A stretch of DNA of 26,033 nucleotides from an uncultured Oscillibacter sp. (GTDB lineage: Bacteria > Bacillota > Clostridia > Oscillospirales > Oscillospiraceae). Within the stretch, counting starts at the first letter, position 1. The number at the start of each line of letters is the position of its first letter. Below are positions 14,702 through 22,819 of this stretch, in pieces. Position numbers and translations under genes: made by a program. Where the stretch lies: contig CAJUCO010000035.1 of NCBI GenBank assembly GCA_910585245.1, forward strand, positions 1 through 26,033, read 5' to 3'. A model generated the notes under the pieces. It saw only the letters and a list, made by a program, of their open reading frames with translations. It did not search any database and was not told the DNA's origin.

Positions 14702-16014
14702 AACAGTCCGCCTCCTCCTTTATACTCCAAAAGCGTGATGAATTGCCAGCCAAGTTCCGTGCGCACAGGGGCGTTGCCGCCGGAAAAGCGCTTTGCCTCC
14801 AGGAACTGGGGTTCGATGACCACCTCGCCCCGGAGGCTCGCATAGCCCCAGAGTTCACCCAGACGCACCGCCGCCAGATGCTGCCCGAAGGACCGCGCCT
14901 CGTCAAACCGGCAGGAAATTTGTTCCACACCGTCCGGGTCGATAAAGCCCCATTTCCCGTTCCTTTTCACCGCGGCCCAGCCGTCATAAAACGGCCGGGC
15001 GTCCTCATAGGGCCCCCCGGCCTCCTGGCCGTCCCGCCAAAGGAATACGGAGCCGTTTTGCCTTACAAAAAGCGCCTCCGGATCGCCGCAGCTTCCCAAT
15101 TCGTCCTGAATCACGCCGTCAAACTGGGGCTCTATCAGCCATTCGCCGCCGCTGTTGTCCACCACGCCCCATTTTCCGTTTTGCTTTGCAGGCGCGTATC
15201 CGTCACGGTACATCCCAAGCTCCTCAAAAACCACGCCGTTGGTCCGGAACGTCCCGTTGGCCAGGGCCCAGCCCTCCGCCGTTTTCAGCGCCAGACGGTT
15301 TTCGGCGAAGGCGGCAAAGTCCTCCGCCTCTTCGTGGAGAAGCGCCACCCGGTTGTTGTCCTGGTCCACGGCGGAGATCACGCCCTCTTTTTGCACGACG
15401 GCCCGGTCGTTGTCAAAGGCGCTGATTTTGTCATACTCACAGGGAATGCTCAGCAGTCCGGAAGAAGAGGCCAGCCCCCAGCGGCCATCCAGGGCCACCC
15501 GGCAGGTTCCCTTGTAAATTTCCGACGCCTCCTGGTAAAAATCCCGGCTCAGAGTGAAGGCATAGCGGCTCTTTTCATAAAGCTCCGTCAGGTCCTCGCT
15601 TCCGGTTTTGGCGATGCCGTCTCGCAGGGCGGACAGGGCGTCCGCCGTTTTGTCTTTTTCCAGATAGTACCGGGCGGCCTCCTGAAAGATCTCGGGGGCG
15701 GCGTCCTTCCGGGCCATCTGCCTGTCCAGAAGACTTGTGTAGCGCCGCTCGAAGTCCCCCTTTTCCGCCAGATTCAAATAGACCGCTTTTAGCGCCGCCT
15801 CCGCTTCCAGGGTGTAGTCGTCCTGGTATCCGGCGGCCTCCTCCAGCAGGGGCACCGCCAGAATGTAGATTCCATCGTCCGTGTAAGCCTTGGCCTCGCC
15901 CATCAGTTCCCGCTGGCGGTCCGCGCCGCTTTTCGCGCCGGCCGCCGCCGCCCAGGAGGCAACCAGCAGCGCAAGGCAGGCAAGACCCAACAATATGCGT
16001 TTTGTTCGTTTCAT
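14698..16014 (-). CDS. Secreted WG-repeat protein with helical N-terminal region
   Basis: A 438-residue exported protein. It has a signal peptide (1-27, KRTKR then a hydrophobic core, cut near AAAGA), a helical TPR-like region (about 30-165) and WG repeats to the end (WG pairs at 179, 282, 355 and 389, with IEPQFD-type turns). WG repeats form beta-rich binding modules of uncertain role. The Cys at 13 lies inside the hydrophobic core and does not make a convincing lipobox. The ATG follows AGGAGGG, nine bases after the prepilin peptidase stop. Its place between pilus genes and the signalling module suggests an extracellular pilus-associated or sensing part; this is inference. Confidence 0.85.
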   Translation of the reverse strand: MKRTKRILLGLACLALLVASWAAAAGAKSGADRQRELMGEAKAYTDDGIYILAVPLLEEAAGYQDDYTLEAEAALKAVYLNLAEKGDFERRYTSLLDRQMARKDAAPEIFQEAARYYLEKDKTADALSALRDGIAKTGSEDLTELYEKSRYAFTLSRDFYQEASEIYKGTCRVALDGRWGLASSSGLLSIPCEYDKISAFDNDRAVVQKEGVISAVDQDNNRVALLHEEAEDFAAFAENRLALKTAEGWALANGTFRTNGVVFEELGMYRDGYAPAKQNGKWGVVDNSGGEWLIEPQFDGVIQDELGSCGDPEALFVRQNGSVFLWRDGQEAGGPYEDARPFYDGWAAVKRNGKWGFIDPDGVEQISCRFDEARSFGQHLAAVRLGELWGYASLRGEVVIEPQFLEAKRFSGGNAPVRTELGWQFITLLEYKGGGGLF

Positions 16015-16023
16015 GATACCCTC

Positions 16024-16566
16024 CTATGACTGGGTGAACAGTACGGTCACGATCCCCGCGTATAAAAACGGAGCCAGGGGAATGGCGTCCCGCCGCCCTA
16101 TTTTCTTCGCCAGCAGCAGGCCAAGGCCTACCAGCGCCGAGAGAACGGAACCATACAACATGGCGGGCAGCACGTCAACCCCCAGATACAGCCCGGAGGC
16201 CGCCATAAATTTGACGTCCCCGCCTCCAAGTCCCTTCCGGCTCACCAGGTAGACCGTCAGAAATACCGCCCCGGCCAGCAGAAAACCGGCGCCGCCGTTC
16301 ATCAAAAGCCACAGCGCGTAGTCGGTCCGGTAGAACAATTGCGGAACCAGAATTACAATCCAGGCGCACAGCATAGCGCCCACCAGCCGGTTGGAAATCC
16401 GCTTTTCCCTCAGGTCTCCCAGGGCCGCCAGGTAGCCAAACGCCAGCAAAACGCCCCCCAGCAAGAGCGCCGCAGGCTCCGCTCCCCGCCGCAGCGCCCA
16501 GAAAGCCGCGCCCAGAACGGGAAGTCCCCCGTATGGCAGGATCTTTTTCCACTCTTCCTTTGTCAT
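16024..16566 (-). CDS. tadV: Prepilin peptidase, TadV/CpaA type (A24 family)
   Basis: A 180-residue polytopic membrane aspartic protease that trims the leader from prepilins and TadE-type pseudopilins at the inner face of the membrane. The two catalytic aspartates are visible: D51 in LGDLREKRISN and D117 in the GGGD (GxGD-type) motif. About five or six hydrophobic spans fit the short CpaA form without the methylating domain. The start ATG overlaps the upstream TadE-type gene by four bases (ATGA), indicating coupled translation. Its expected substrates are encoded just upstream. Confidence 0.9.
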   Translation of the reverse strand: MTKEEWKKILPYGGLPVLGAAFWALRRGAEPAALLLGGVLLAFGYLAALGDLREKRISNRLVGAMLCAWIVILVPQLFYRTDYALWLLMNGGAGFLLAGAVFLTVYLVSRKGLGGGDVKFMAASGLYLGVDVLPAMLYGSVLSALVGLGLLLAKKIGRRDAIPLAPFLYAGIVTVLFTQS

Positions 16567-17339
16567 TTGCGCGGATATCCCTCCCCGGCGCCGCCCAGCC
16601 AGGCCTTCGTCACCACCTCCTGGGTCACGGTGAGTTCCCCAAAGGGCAGCGGCAATGTGCCGAACGTGTAATCAATTTCGTAGGAGACGACGATGCGAAT
16701 GTCCCCTTCGCTGGTGAGCAGCATACTGTCATCCCTGGGAGACGATTGCAAACGGTGATTCTCCGCATCCCAGCCGATGATGTTGAAGGTGGAAAATTCC
16801 AAACCGTCCAGACCGTCTTTCACCCGGAAGGCTTTTAAAAATTCATCGCCGCTGGTGCTTCCGTTGGTCAAATAGCGCCCTACCAGGGGGCGGACCAGAG
16901 CGCCAAACACAGCGCTTCCCCCCTTTTGCAGCCCGTAGTTCATCAGCTCCTGAAGCAGACTCTTGGGGTCGTTCTCAACCCGCTGGGCCAGATTGGCCCC
17001 CTGGTTGTACAGCGCCTCTCCCGACGATTGGATGCCGGAGACGTTCAGATTTTCGACGGCGTCAAAAACGTCGTTGACATTTTTCACGAATTCATTCTTC
17101 TCCTTGTCCACGGAGCCCGCCTGTCCGGCGCTTTTCATCAGGTGTTCCGCCACCCCCATGGCGTCCAGGGTGTAGGAGTACATGGAGATGGTTTCCGCCG
17201 CCTGGGTAATGGCGTAGTGGACCCGCGCCTGCACCGTCACAATGTTGATGAGGCTCAAAATGGACATCATCAAAAAGACGAACAGGGTGAAACAGGTGAT
17301 GGTCTCCACGACGATGTATCCGCCTTCGTCTCGTTTCAT
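16563..17339 (-). CDS. TadE-type pseudopilin (second copy)
   Basis: A 258-residue pseudopilin-like protein. The prepilin signal is clear: a basic start, then EGG followed by YIVVE. Cutting after G7 gives Y at +1 and the conserved Glu (E12) at +5, then a long hydrophobic helix. The mature part (about 190 residues beyond the helix) is longer than typical TadE. The start lies two bases after the stop of the coiled-coil protein. It is likely a minor pilus or assembly component at the outer face of the membrane. TadE, TadF and TadG cannot be told apart here by sequence alone. Confidence 0.8.
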   Translation of the reverse strand: MKRDEGGYIVVETITCFTLFVFLMMSILSLINIVTVQARVHYAITQAAETISMYSYTLDAMGVAEHLMKSAGQAGSVDKEKNEFVKNVNDVFDAVENLNVSGIQSSGEALYNQGANLAQRVENDPKSLLQELMNYGLQKGGSAVFGALVRPLVGRYLTNGSTSGDEFLKAFRVKDGLDGLEFSTFNIIGWDAENHRLQSSPRDDSMLLTSEGDIRIVVSYEIDYTFGTLPLPFGELTVTQEVVTKAWLGGAGEGYPRK

Positions 17340-17341
17340 CC

Positions 17342-19879
17342 TCAGTACCCCCTGTAGTCCGTCGCGGTAATGGCCAGCGTCTTGGGCGGGATTACGCCGT
17401 TGATCCCCTCTTGCGCAAAGGGCATGGACAAAAACAGCATTCTCAGGTCCACCGTGGTGGTCAGAGAGAAGCCGGTCATCAGTTTCCCCAGGTCATACCG
17501 CTCCGCTTTTTCCATCTCGTTTTCTTTCGCCTCCAGTCCGCCCTTGTAATTGGTCACGTTCAGCTCAATCAAATTGCGGGTCCGGTCCGCCAGCGTGTCG
17601 CCGGGAACCAGCATCAAAAAAAGGCGCATATAGTCTGTGTAGCCCATGGTGATGCCCTCGTCCCCGCCTTCTGCGCTGTCGCTTTTTTCGGACATTCCCT
17701 TTTTAAAGGCGGCGTCCAGCGCGCTGTCGGAGAGTTCGTCGGTGGCGATGCCGGTCATTCCGGCGATGCTGAGGGTCCAGTTGCCTGGGGTCTTGAACAC
17801 GGCCACCTGCTGGCCGTCCCGCAGGCGGGAGACGTCGATGGCGGCCTCGCCGATGGACAGGGCCAGACGGGCCAGCTCCCCGGCCAAAATGGCAAAGGGC
17901 CCCGACCAGGCCATGGCGCCTTTGATAGCGGAGACCACGCTGTTTACCTCGGGAATTCCGAAGGAGGCCACATAGTCCATGACAAAGCGCACCAGGAGCA
18001 TCATGCCCGCCACGGATTTGAGATTGTCCACGGCGTTGGCAAGATTTCCGTTATAGAGGTACTCCAGCTCCGACTGAAAATAGTAATTTACCTCTACCGA
18101 GAGGGGAATTCCCGCCATGTTCTTTTTGGGATAGCCCTCGTCGTCCTTGCCGGGAGTGGAGAAGTCGGAGAACATCTCTGTGTCATAGACCAAAAGCAGC
18201 AGCTTGTTTCCCACCTCGCTGGCCATGCCCGCCAGCTTCCCCAGGAAATCGCCGTCCAAACAGTCCTCCATCTCCTCTTTTCCGTCGTCCTTGTCCTTCC
18301 AATTGTCTCCCGTGCCGAACTTGGAGCCTGTGCCCTCTCTGGACTCGTCCACCCCGCCGCGAAGTTTGTTCGCCCCCTCCGGATCGAAGTTTTTGAACAG
18401 GTTTTTAAAGATCGACTGAGACTTTTTGAACACCTTTCCAATGGCGTTGTTTAAGGTTTTCTTCTTTGCTCCGCCGCCGCCGGTGTCGTCATAAAGATTC
18501 TGGAGCTCATCCCAGAACTCCTGGCTCTCCGGGGGCTTGCCTTCCTCAAAGCGCAGATAGGCTTTGCCGTTGGGCATCACATAGGGTTTGAAATCCGTGG
18601 AATCTTCCGCCGCCTCCGAAAACGCGTCGGCAGCGTCCGGATTCAGGGGGAAGTAGAGTTCCTGGTTGACGGTGCAGTAGTTTGTAAGAAGAATACCGCC
18701 CAGACTGGCGCCCTGTATGATTTGGATGGTCTCCGTGATCTGAGGGACGTCGTGGTCATACATGGCTTGCCCCATCCCGCCGATGTCGTATTTCAGCAAG
18801 GCCTCGTAGCGTTCCAAGATGGACAGTCCGTCCGGCGCATCCTCCTCCGGCTCCGTCAGGCCGTCTTTCAGCGTGGTGGAGCAGCCGCCTCCCTCCAGAG
18901 CGCCCCGGAGCTCCTGAATTTTCGCCTGAAGCTCGGCCTTCTTTTCCTCCGCCTTTTTGCAGTCGCTTAAAAGGTCTTCCAGCTTGTTGATATAGCGCTT
19001 CAAGGCGGATTCATACTTTTTGCAGCGTTCTTTCAGCCCCTTGCTGTCCCGCTGGATCAGCGTCCAATAGCCGTCATACTCCATTTCCAAACGTTCCATG
19101 GTCTCTTTAAGCTCATCCATCTGCTCTTTTGCCGCCGCCCGCGCTTCTTCGTCCTGGGTGGTATTATAAATTTCCTCCTGCCGCTCGTAGGAGTCTTTCA
19201 CCCTCTCGTAGCGGTCCTTAATGTCCGCCATTTCCCCCAGCTTTCGCTGAATCCCGGCGGCGGTGGCGCTGAGGTCCCGCATCATTTCCTCTTCCCGGGT
19301 TTTGCCGTCCTCCAGCTCCTGGACGTGGTCGTATATTTTTTTATAGTATTTCTCCAGCTCCTCGACGCCGTCGTCCACCTCCATTTTTTTCTTGATGACT
19401 TTGGCGTCCTCCTTGATCTTTTCAAAAATCTCCAGTTTGCTCATCAGTAGCTCCGCGATGATGGGCGGAGCCCGGAACTTAGAGTACTCCTCAATCTGGC
19501 GGCGAAGCACCGGGACATTTCCCAGGCTCTGACCCGGCGCGGGCGTCAAGATGGCGGGGTTTAAGTTGGAACCGTAAAAAACCTGAAAGGTCCCCATGCC
19601 CTTGTCCCAGTCTCCGCCCATGACGGCCTGTTCTATGTACGAATCCGGGTCCACGCCGCCGCTCATCACGCCGAACAGTCCGTACAGATCCTGAAGCAGA
19701 GCCTCATAGCTGGCGAGAACCGAGTTGGCCGCCAGCTGGTTGGCGTCCTGGACAATACTCTTGGCCGTGTAAATCCGGGCCAGGTCCACTCCTGTGCCGC
19801 TGACCAGAATGGAGGGGATCAGCAGCAGCGTGACCATGACGGTCACCGCGCCCTTGCAGTTGTGAAACAGCTTTCGCAT
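17342..19879 (-). CDS. Large TadG/DUF5702-like pilus protein with coiled coil
   Basis: An 845-residue protein with one N-terminal membrane helix (about 11-32) preceded by CKG, then the VDLARIYTAK and QDANQLAANS wording typical of the TadG-like/DUF5702 proteins of Clostridial Tad loci (from memory). Residues about 160-345 are a long charged coiled coil (KEQMDEL, EEKKAELQAKIQEL). The remainder, to a second hydrophobic region near 665-715, is probably outside the cell. The +5 position after G10 is Met, not Glu, so processing by the peptidase is doubtful. It lies between two TadE-type genes with gaps of 13 and 2 bases. A stalk or tether role at the pilus base is my inference. Confidence 0.75.
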   Translation of the reverse strand: MRKLFHNCKGAVTVMVTLLLIPSILVSGTGVDLARIYTAKSIVQDANQLAANSVLASYEALLQDLYGLFGVMSGGVDPDSYIEQAVMGGDWDKGMGTFQVFYGSNLNPAILTPAPGQSLGNVPVLRRQIEEYSKFRAPPIIAELLMSKLEIFEKIKEDAKVIKKKMEVDDGVEELEKYYKKIYDHVQELEDGKTREEEMMRDLSATAAGIQRKLGEMADIKDRYERVKDSYERQEEIYNTTQDEEARAAAKEQMDELKETMERLEMEYDGYWTLIQRDSKGLKERCKKYESALKRYINKLEDLLSDCKKAEEKKAELQAKIQELRGALEGGGCSTTLKDGLTEPEEDAPDGLSILERYEALLKYDIGGMGQAMYDHDVPQITETIQIIQGASLGGILLTNYCTVNQELYFPLNPDAADAFSEAAEDSTDFKPYVMPNGKAYLRFEEGKPPESQEFWDELQNLYDDTGGGGAKKKTLNNAIGKVFKKSQSIFKNLFKNFDPEGANKLRGGVDESREGTGSKFGTGDNWKDKDDGKEEMEDCLDGDFLGKLAGMASEVGNKLLLLVYDTEMFSDFSTPGKDDEGYPKKNMAGIPLSVEVNYYFQSELEYLYNGNLANAVDNLKSVAGMMLLVRFVMDYVASFGIPEVNSVVSAIKGAMAWSGPFAILAGELARLALSIGEAAIDVSRLRDGQQVAVFKTPGNWTLSIAGMTGIATDELSDSALDAAFKKGMSEKSDSAEGGDEGITMGYTDYMRLFLMLVPGDTLADRTRNLIELNVTNYKGGLEAKENEMEKAERYDLGKLMTGFSLTTTVDLRMLFLSMPFAQEGINGVIPPKTLAITATDYRGY

Positions 19880-19892
19880 AACCCCTCTCCCT

Positions 19893-20534
19893 TTACACGC
19901 CGAGGAATTTCCAGGCCTTGTTGACCCAATTCGCCAGCTCCTTAATTTTCAGATCATATTCCTCGTCCAGATACTTCACAAAGTCCTTGGCGATATCAAT
20001 ATTTCGAACAAACTCGTCGCCGTTTTGCACCACCGCCGTGGAGGACACCGTAATGGGGATCTCCTCCGGAAAGTTCACAAACGACAGGTTCACCGGAACC
20101 GGAATAGTTCTGGTGGCAGTTACGGCGATCTCCTTGTAAACGACAAAATTATGAATTTCACAGGAAACAGTCAGCTCACCGGCGCGGCTGACGATGTTGT
20201 GCTCTTCCAATTTCCCGACAACGGTTTCCGCGTCGCCGTCTCCCTTGAAAAAGGCCGCGAACAGCGCCGCGTAGACGTTGCTGGGGGGATGGTTGGCGTC
20301 CCGCCAGTAAAACTTCAGCTGGTCCTTGTCAAAGTCCAGCCAGGTGTCGCTTTGAATGGTCGCCAGCGCCGTGGCGGCGTATTGTGTCTCCCGCTGCAAC
20401 ACCGCCCGGGTGGGCAGGTACATGGACAGCAGGACCAGTCCGGCGAAGGCCATCAAAATAAAAGGGAAGAGGATGGTCGCCTCCACCACGGCGTAGCCCT
20501 CCGTGCTTTTCCAAAGACTTTTCCGTCGTTTCAT
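19893..20534 (-). CDS. tadE: TadE-type pseudopilin (first copy)
   Basis: A 213-residue pseudopilin counted from ATG 20534; the in-frame ATG three codons upstream (20543) stands too close to its GAGGAG to be preferred. A basic start (MKRRKSLWK) leads to TEG followed by YAVVE. Cutting after G13 puts Glu 18 at +5, and a hydrophobic helix follows (about 19-42). The rest is a mixed alpha/beta outer domain. It is a likely substrate of the prepilin peptidase in this locus and a minor pilus component. The next gene starts 13 bases after its stop, or overlaps closely in function with it, so they are probably co-translated. Confidence 0.82.
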   Translation of the reverse strand: MKRRKSLWKSTEGYAVVEATILFPFILMAFAGLVLLSMYLPTRAVLQRETQYAATALATIQSDTWLDFDKDQLKFYWRDANHPPSNVYAALFAAFFKGDGDAETVVGKLEEHNIVSRAGELTVSCEIHNFVVYKEIAVTATRTIPVPVNLSFVNFPEEIPITVSSTAVVQNGDEFVRNIDIAKDFVKYLDEEYDLKIKELANWVNKAWKFLGV

Positions 20535-20572
20535 GGCGGCCATTCTCCTCTCTCTTAGCCCTGTTCCGGGGA

Positions 20573-20812
20573 TTACCCGAGATTACTTTTATCTGTGATT
20601 GTCTTCCACATATTTTCGATCCATACTTTCAGCTGGTCCCACAGCAGCACCACCGCCAGCACCGCAACCAGAATCAGCAGCACCGCCACAACGACGCCGG
20701 AAAGACCCCTCTGGTCCTCTTTCAACTCCCGCAGCGATTTGCCCGCGTTTTGCGCCAGCAGCACCGCCTTAATATAGACGGCGGCGGACATCCGGTTCCA
20801 TTGGTTCCACAT
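20573..20812 (-). CDS. Flp1-like type IVb pilin
   Basis: A 79-residue protein from ATG 20812, chosen because GGAGGGAAGGAGA precedes it; an in-frame opening further upstream (to 20926) has an unlikely Cys/His/Trp-rich lead. A charged leader (LRELKEDQRG) precedes a single hydrophobic helix (about 37-57) and a short amphipathic tail, the build of a small Flp/Flp1-type pilin, the main pilus subunit. Cutting after G36 would put Val, not Glu, at +5; as I recall, Flp1-like pilins of Firmicutes often lack that Glu. It follows tadC, the usual place of a pilin or pseudopilin in such loci. No second Flp gene is seen in the window. Confidence 0.75.
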   Translation of the reverse strand: MWNQWNRMSAAVYIKAVLLAQNAGKSLRELKEDQRGLSGVVVAVLLILVAVLAVVLLWDQLKVWIENMWKTITDKSNLG

Positions 20813-20932
20813 TCTCCTTCCCTCCTCTCTTCCCGTGATAGCATATATGTATACCGTCCAAGCTGGCCGCCCGGAACAGATATACCAAAAGGTTCCTTCC
20901 CGCCCGTGTGGCGGATGGCAATCCACGCGCTT
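20813..20932 (-). other. 120-base gap before the pilin gene
   Basis: This is the longest non-coding gap inside the minus-strand unit. It holds a 5-bp CCGCC/GGCGG stem (20900-20914) and a TA-rich stretch (TATACATATATG) near 20840-20855. No convincing -35/-10 pair is seen. It may be an RNA-processing or stability site that raises pilin mRNA, but nothing is certain. Confidence 0.35.
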
Positions 20933-21994
20933 TTAAAAACCCTGAAAGCTGGTGGCCACGGGAACCATGATCATAACCAAAATCGCGATGAACAGCAGCA
21001 TGGTGGGAATCATCAGCTTGGAGTTGGCCGCCTCGGAGTCCCGCTTGGCGGTGTGCCGCCGCTCCTGCCACGCCTCATGGGCCATGGATTTCAGCAGCTG
21101 TCCGACCTCCGCGTTCCCCTTGGACTGGTTTTGAATGATGGCGGAGGCCAGTTTGGTGGTCTCCTTTGTGTTGCAGCGGTCGATAAACCCGGCGTAGGCC
21201 GCGGAGGGCTCCACCAGATTGTTGAGCTCGTCGGAGGTCCGCCGCATTTCCACATAGAGCTCTCCCCCCTGGCTCAGGGCGGTCTCCCTCCAGGCCCGGT
21301 CCATAATCATGCCGGAGGTCACAAGCAGCGCCAACTTGGAAACGACGTTGGGGAACTGGCGGCTGATGGCGGCCCGGCGTTTATTCAGCCGGTCTCCCAC
21401 CTCGTCGTACAGGGCGTACACCAATACCAGCACCAACAGCGTGCCAACGCTCAAAACCGCAAGCCCGCCCTTCGCGTTTCCAAAGCCCAGCAGCATCGCC
21501 CCCAAAGCCAGGGTCACCGCAAGGCCAATGAGCGGATAGGACAGCAGTTGCGCCATCAGCTGCCGGGCCTTGTTGGGGGCGTACTTCTTGCCGTAAAGCT
21601 CCAGGCATTTTTCCAGCACCTCCTTGTGGACCGTCCCCCGTCCGATGGACGCAAAGCGCCGCTGGAGCACATAACCGGGCATGGCAAACAGGCTCACGCT
21701 TCGAAGGTCCCCCCTCTGAAGGGCCTCGTTTTCCGCCGTCAACTTCCGGATCTCCTTTTCCCGCCCGCTGCCCAAAAACAGCCCCATGACCTTTCTGGAA
21801 AGCCCCTGGTACTCCTGTAGGGCCGCCTGGTTGGCTTCGGCCTTTCGCCGGAGCGTTTCCATCGCCTCCCGGTTGTCCAGGACCTTGCAAAAAGCGGCGG
21901 AAACCCAGTCCTCCTCGGACACCCGGCTCAAAAGTAACAGCCACGAAACCGCGAAAGCCGTGGCGGAAATCAGAATTACAAACAAAACCGGCAT
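20933..21994 (-). CDS. tadC: Tad pilus platform protein TadC (T2SSF family)
   Basis: A 353-residue inner-membrane protein. It has a membrane span at the very N-terminus (1-22), a cytoplasmic helical region, two spans near 160-215, a conserved type II secretion F-type domain (about 230-320) and a C-terminal span (about 328-350, LMIPTMLLFIAILVMIMVP). It forms with TadB the platform turned by the TadA ATPase. It starts 12 bases after the tadB stop, with AAGGAGG upstream. Its length is at the long end for TadC. Confidence 0.87.
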   Translation of the reverse strand: MPVLFVILISATAFAVSWLLLLSRVSEEDWVSAAFCKVLDNREAMETLRRKAEANQAALQEYQGLSRKVMGLFLGSGREKEIRKLTAENEALQRGDLRSVSLFAMPGYVLQRRFASIGRGTVHKEVLEKCLELYGKKYAPNKARQLMAQLLSYPLIGLAVTLALGAMLLGFGNAKGGLAVLSVGTLLVLVLVYALYDEVGDRLNKRRAAISRQFPNVVSKLALLVTSGMIMDRAWRETALSQGGELYVEMRRTSDELNNLVEPSAAYAGFIDRCNTKETTKLASAIIQNQSKGNAEVGQLLKSMAHEAWQERRHTAKRDSEAANSKLMIPTMLLFIAILVMIMVPVATSFQGF

Positions 21995-22006
21995 TTTCCC
22001 GCCTCC

Positions 22007-22807
22007 TTAAATCTGCACGTTGCTGAATTTTTTTGCCATATAAAAGCTGATAATAAACACAATCAAGCCTCCTGTTGCAACCAATTTACCCATAATTGTG
22101 GTGTAGATTGCGTCCATGAAACCCGCCCCGGCATAACCGATGACGCCCAGGATTACCAGAGGCATAAACAGCATGATGTTCACCTCGGATTTCGCCGCCG
22201 TCATCAGCGTGTCGATTTCCATTTCAATCTCCATTTTGTCCGCAATGATCTGTTGGGTCTCCCGGACGATTTCATCCGCCCGGCCGGACTTGCCCTCAAT
22301 CGTGGCATAGACGGAGGCGAAACTGGCCACATCCTCCAAGCCGCTGCGCCGCGCGAAGTCCGAGAAGGCCTCCGACAGCGCAATGGCATTGTGAAAGCGC
22401 TGGATGACGATGTCCAGCTCCCGCAAAATGTCGCTGTCTTCTGAGTAAATCATCGCCAAATCGCCTCTGGCGCTCTGAAGGGCCTTCAGCGGGGGATTTC
22501 CCGCCCGCATGGCCACAGACATGGCCTCCAGCATATCGAAAAACTGGACCCGCAGTTTGGTCAGGCGTTTTTGTCTGGCGGCGTGGTCCGCCGTGACAAT
22601 GTGGACGGCCCCCGTCAAAACTCCGCCGATCACCGAGAGGGGGATGATCTTATAGAAAATAAACAGCACCGCGGCTCCGGCGGCGCAGCCGGTCACAAAC
22701 GCCAGAATGTGGTCAAAGACGGTAGACGGACTGGCCGCATAGTCCGGCGGGACCAGGCGCGCCTGGTCTGAGCGTGGTGTCTCTGCAGCGGCAACAGCGT
22801 TGCGCAT
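22007..22807 (-). CDS. tadB: Tad pilus platform protein TadB (T2SSF family)
   Basis: A 266-residue inner-membrane protein with two N-terminal spans (about 32-70), a cytoplasmic helical T2SSF domain (about 85-195: LEAMSVAMRAGNPPLKAL, then RRSGLEDVASF) and two C-terminal spans (about 205-260). The AMRAG-x-x-L-x-x-AL motif is typical of TadB. It begins 12 bases after the ATPase stop, with a GGGGAG site. It is on the short side because the N-terminal part is reduced. Confidence 0.9.
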   Translation of the reverse strand: MRNAVAAAETPRSDQARLVPPDYAASPSTVFDHILAFVTGCAAGAAVLFIFYKIIPLSVIGGVLTGAVHIVTADHAARQKRLTKLRVQFFDMLEAMSVAMRAGNPPLKALQSARGDLAMIYSEDSDILRELDIVIQRFHNAIALSEAFSDFARRSGLEDVASFASVYATIEGKSGRADEIVRETQQIIADKMEIEMEIDTLMTAAKSEVNIMLFMPLVILGVIGYAGAGFMDAIYTTIMGKLVATGGLIVFIISFYMAKKFSNVQI

Positions 22808-22819
22808 GATATCACTCCC

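Noticed and set aside
20813..20926. Longer version of the pilin gene starting at 20926
   Set aside because: The added residues are rich in Cys, His, Trp and Tyr and unlike a pilin leader, while a strong ribosome site stands before the start at 20812.
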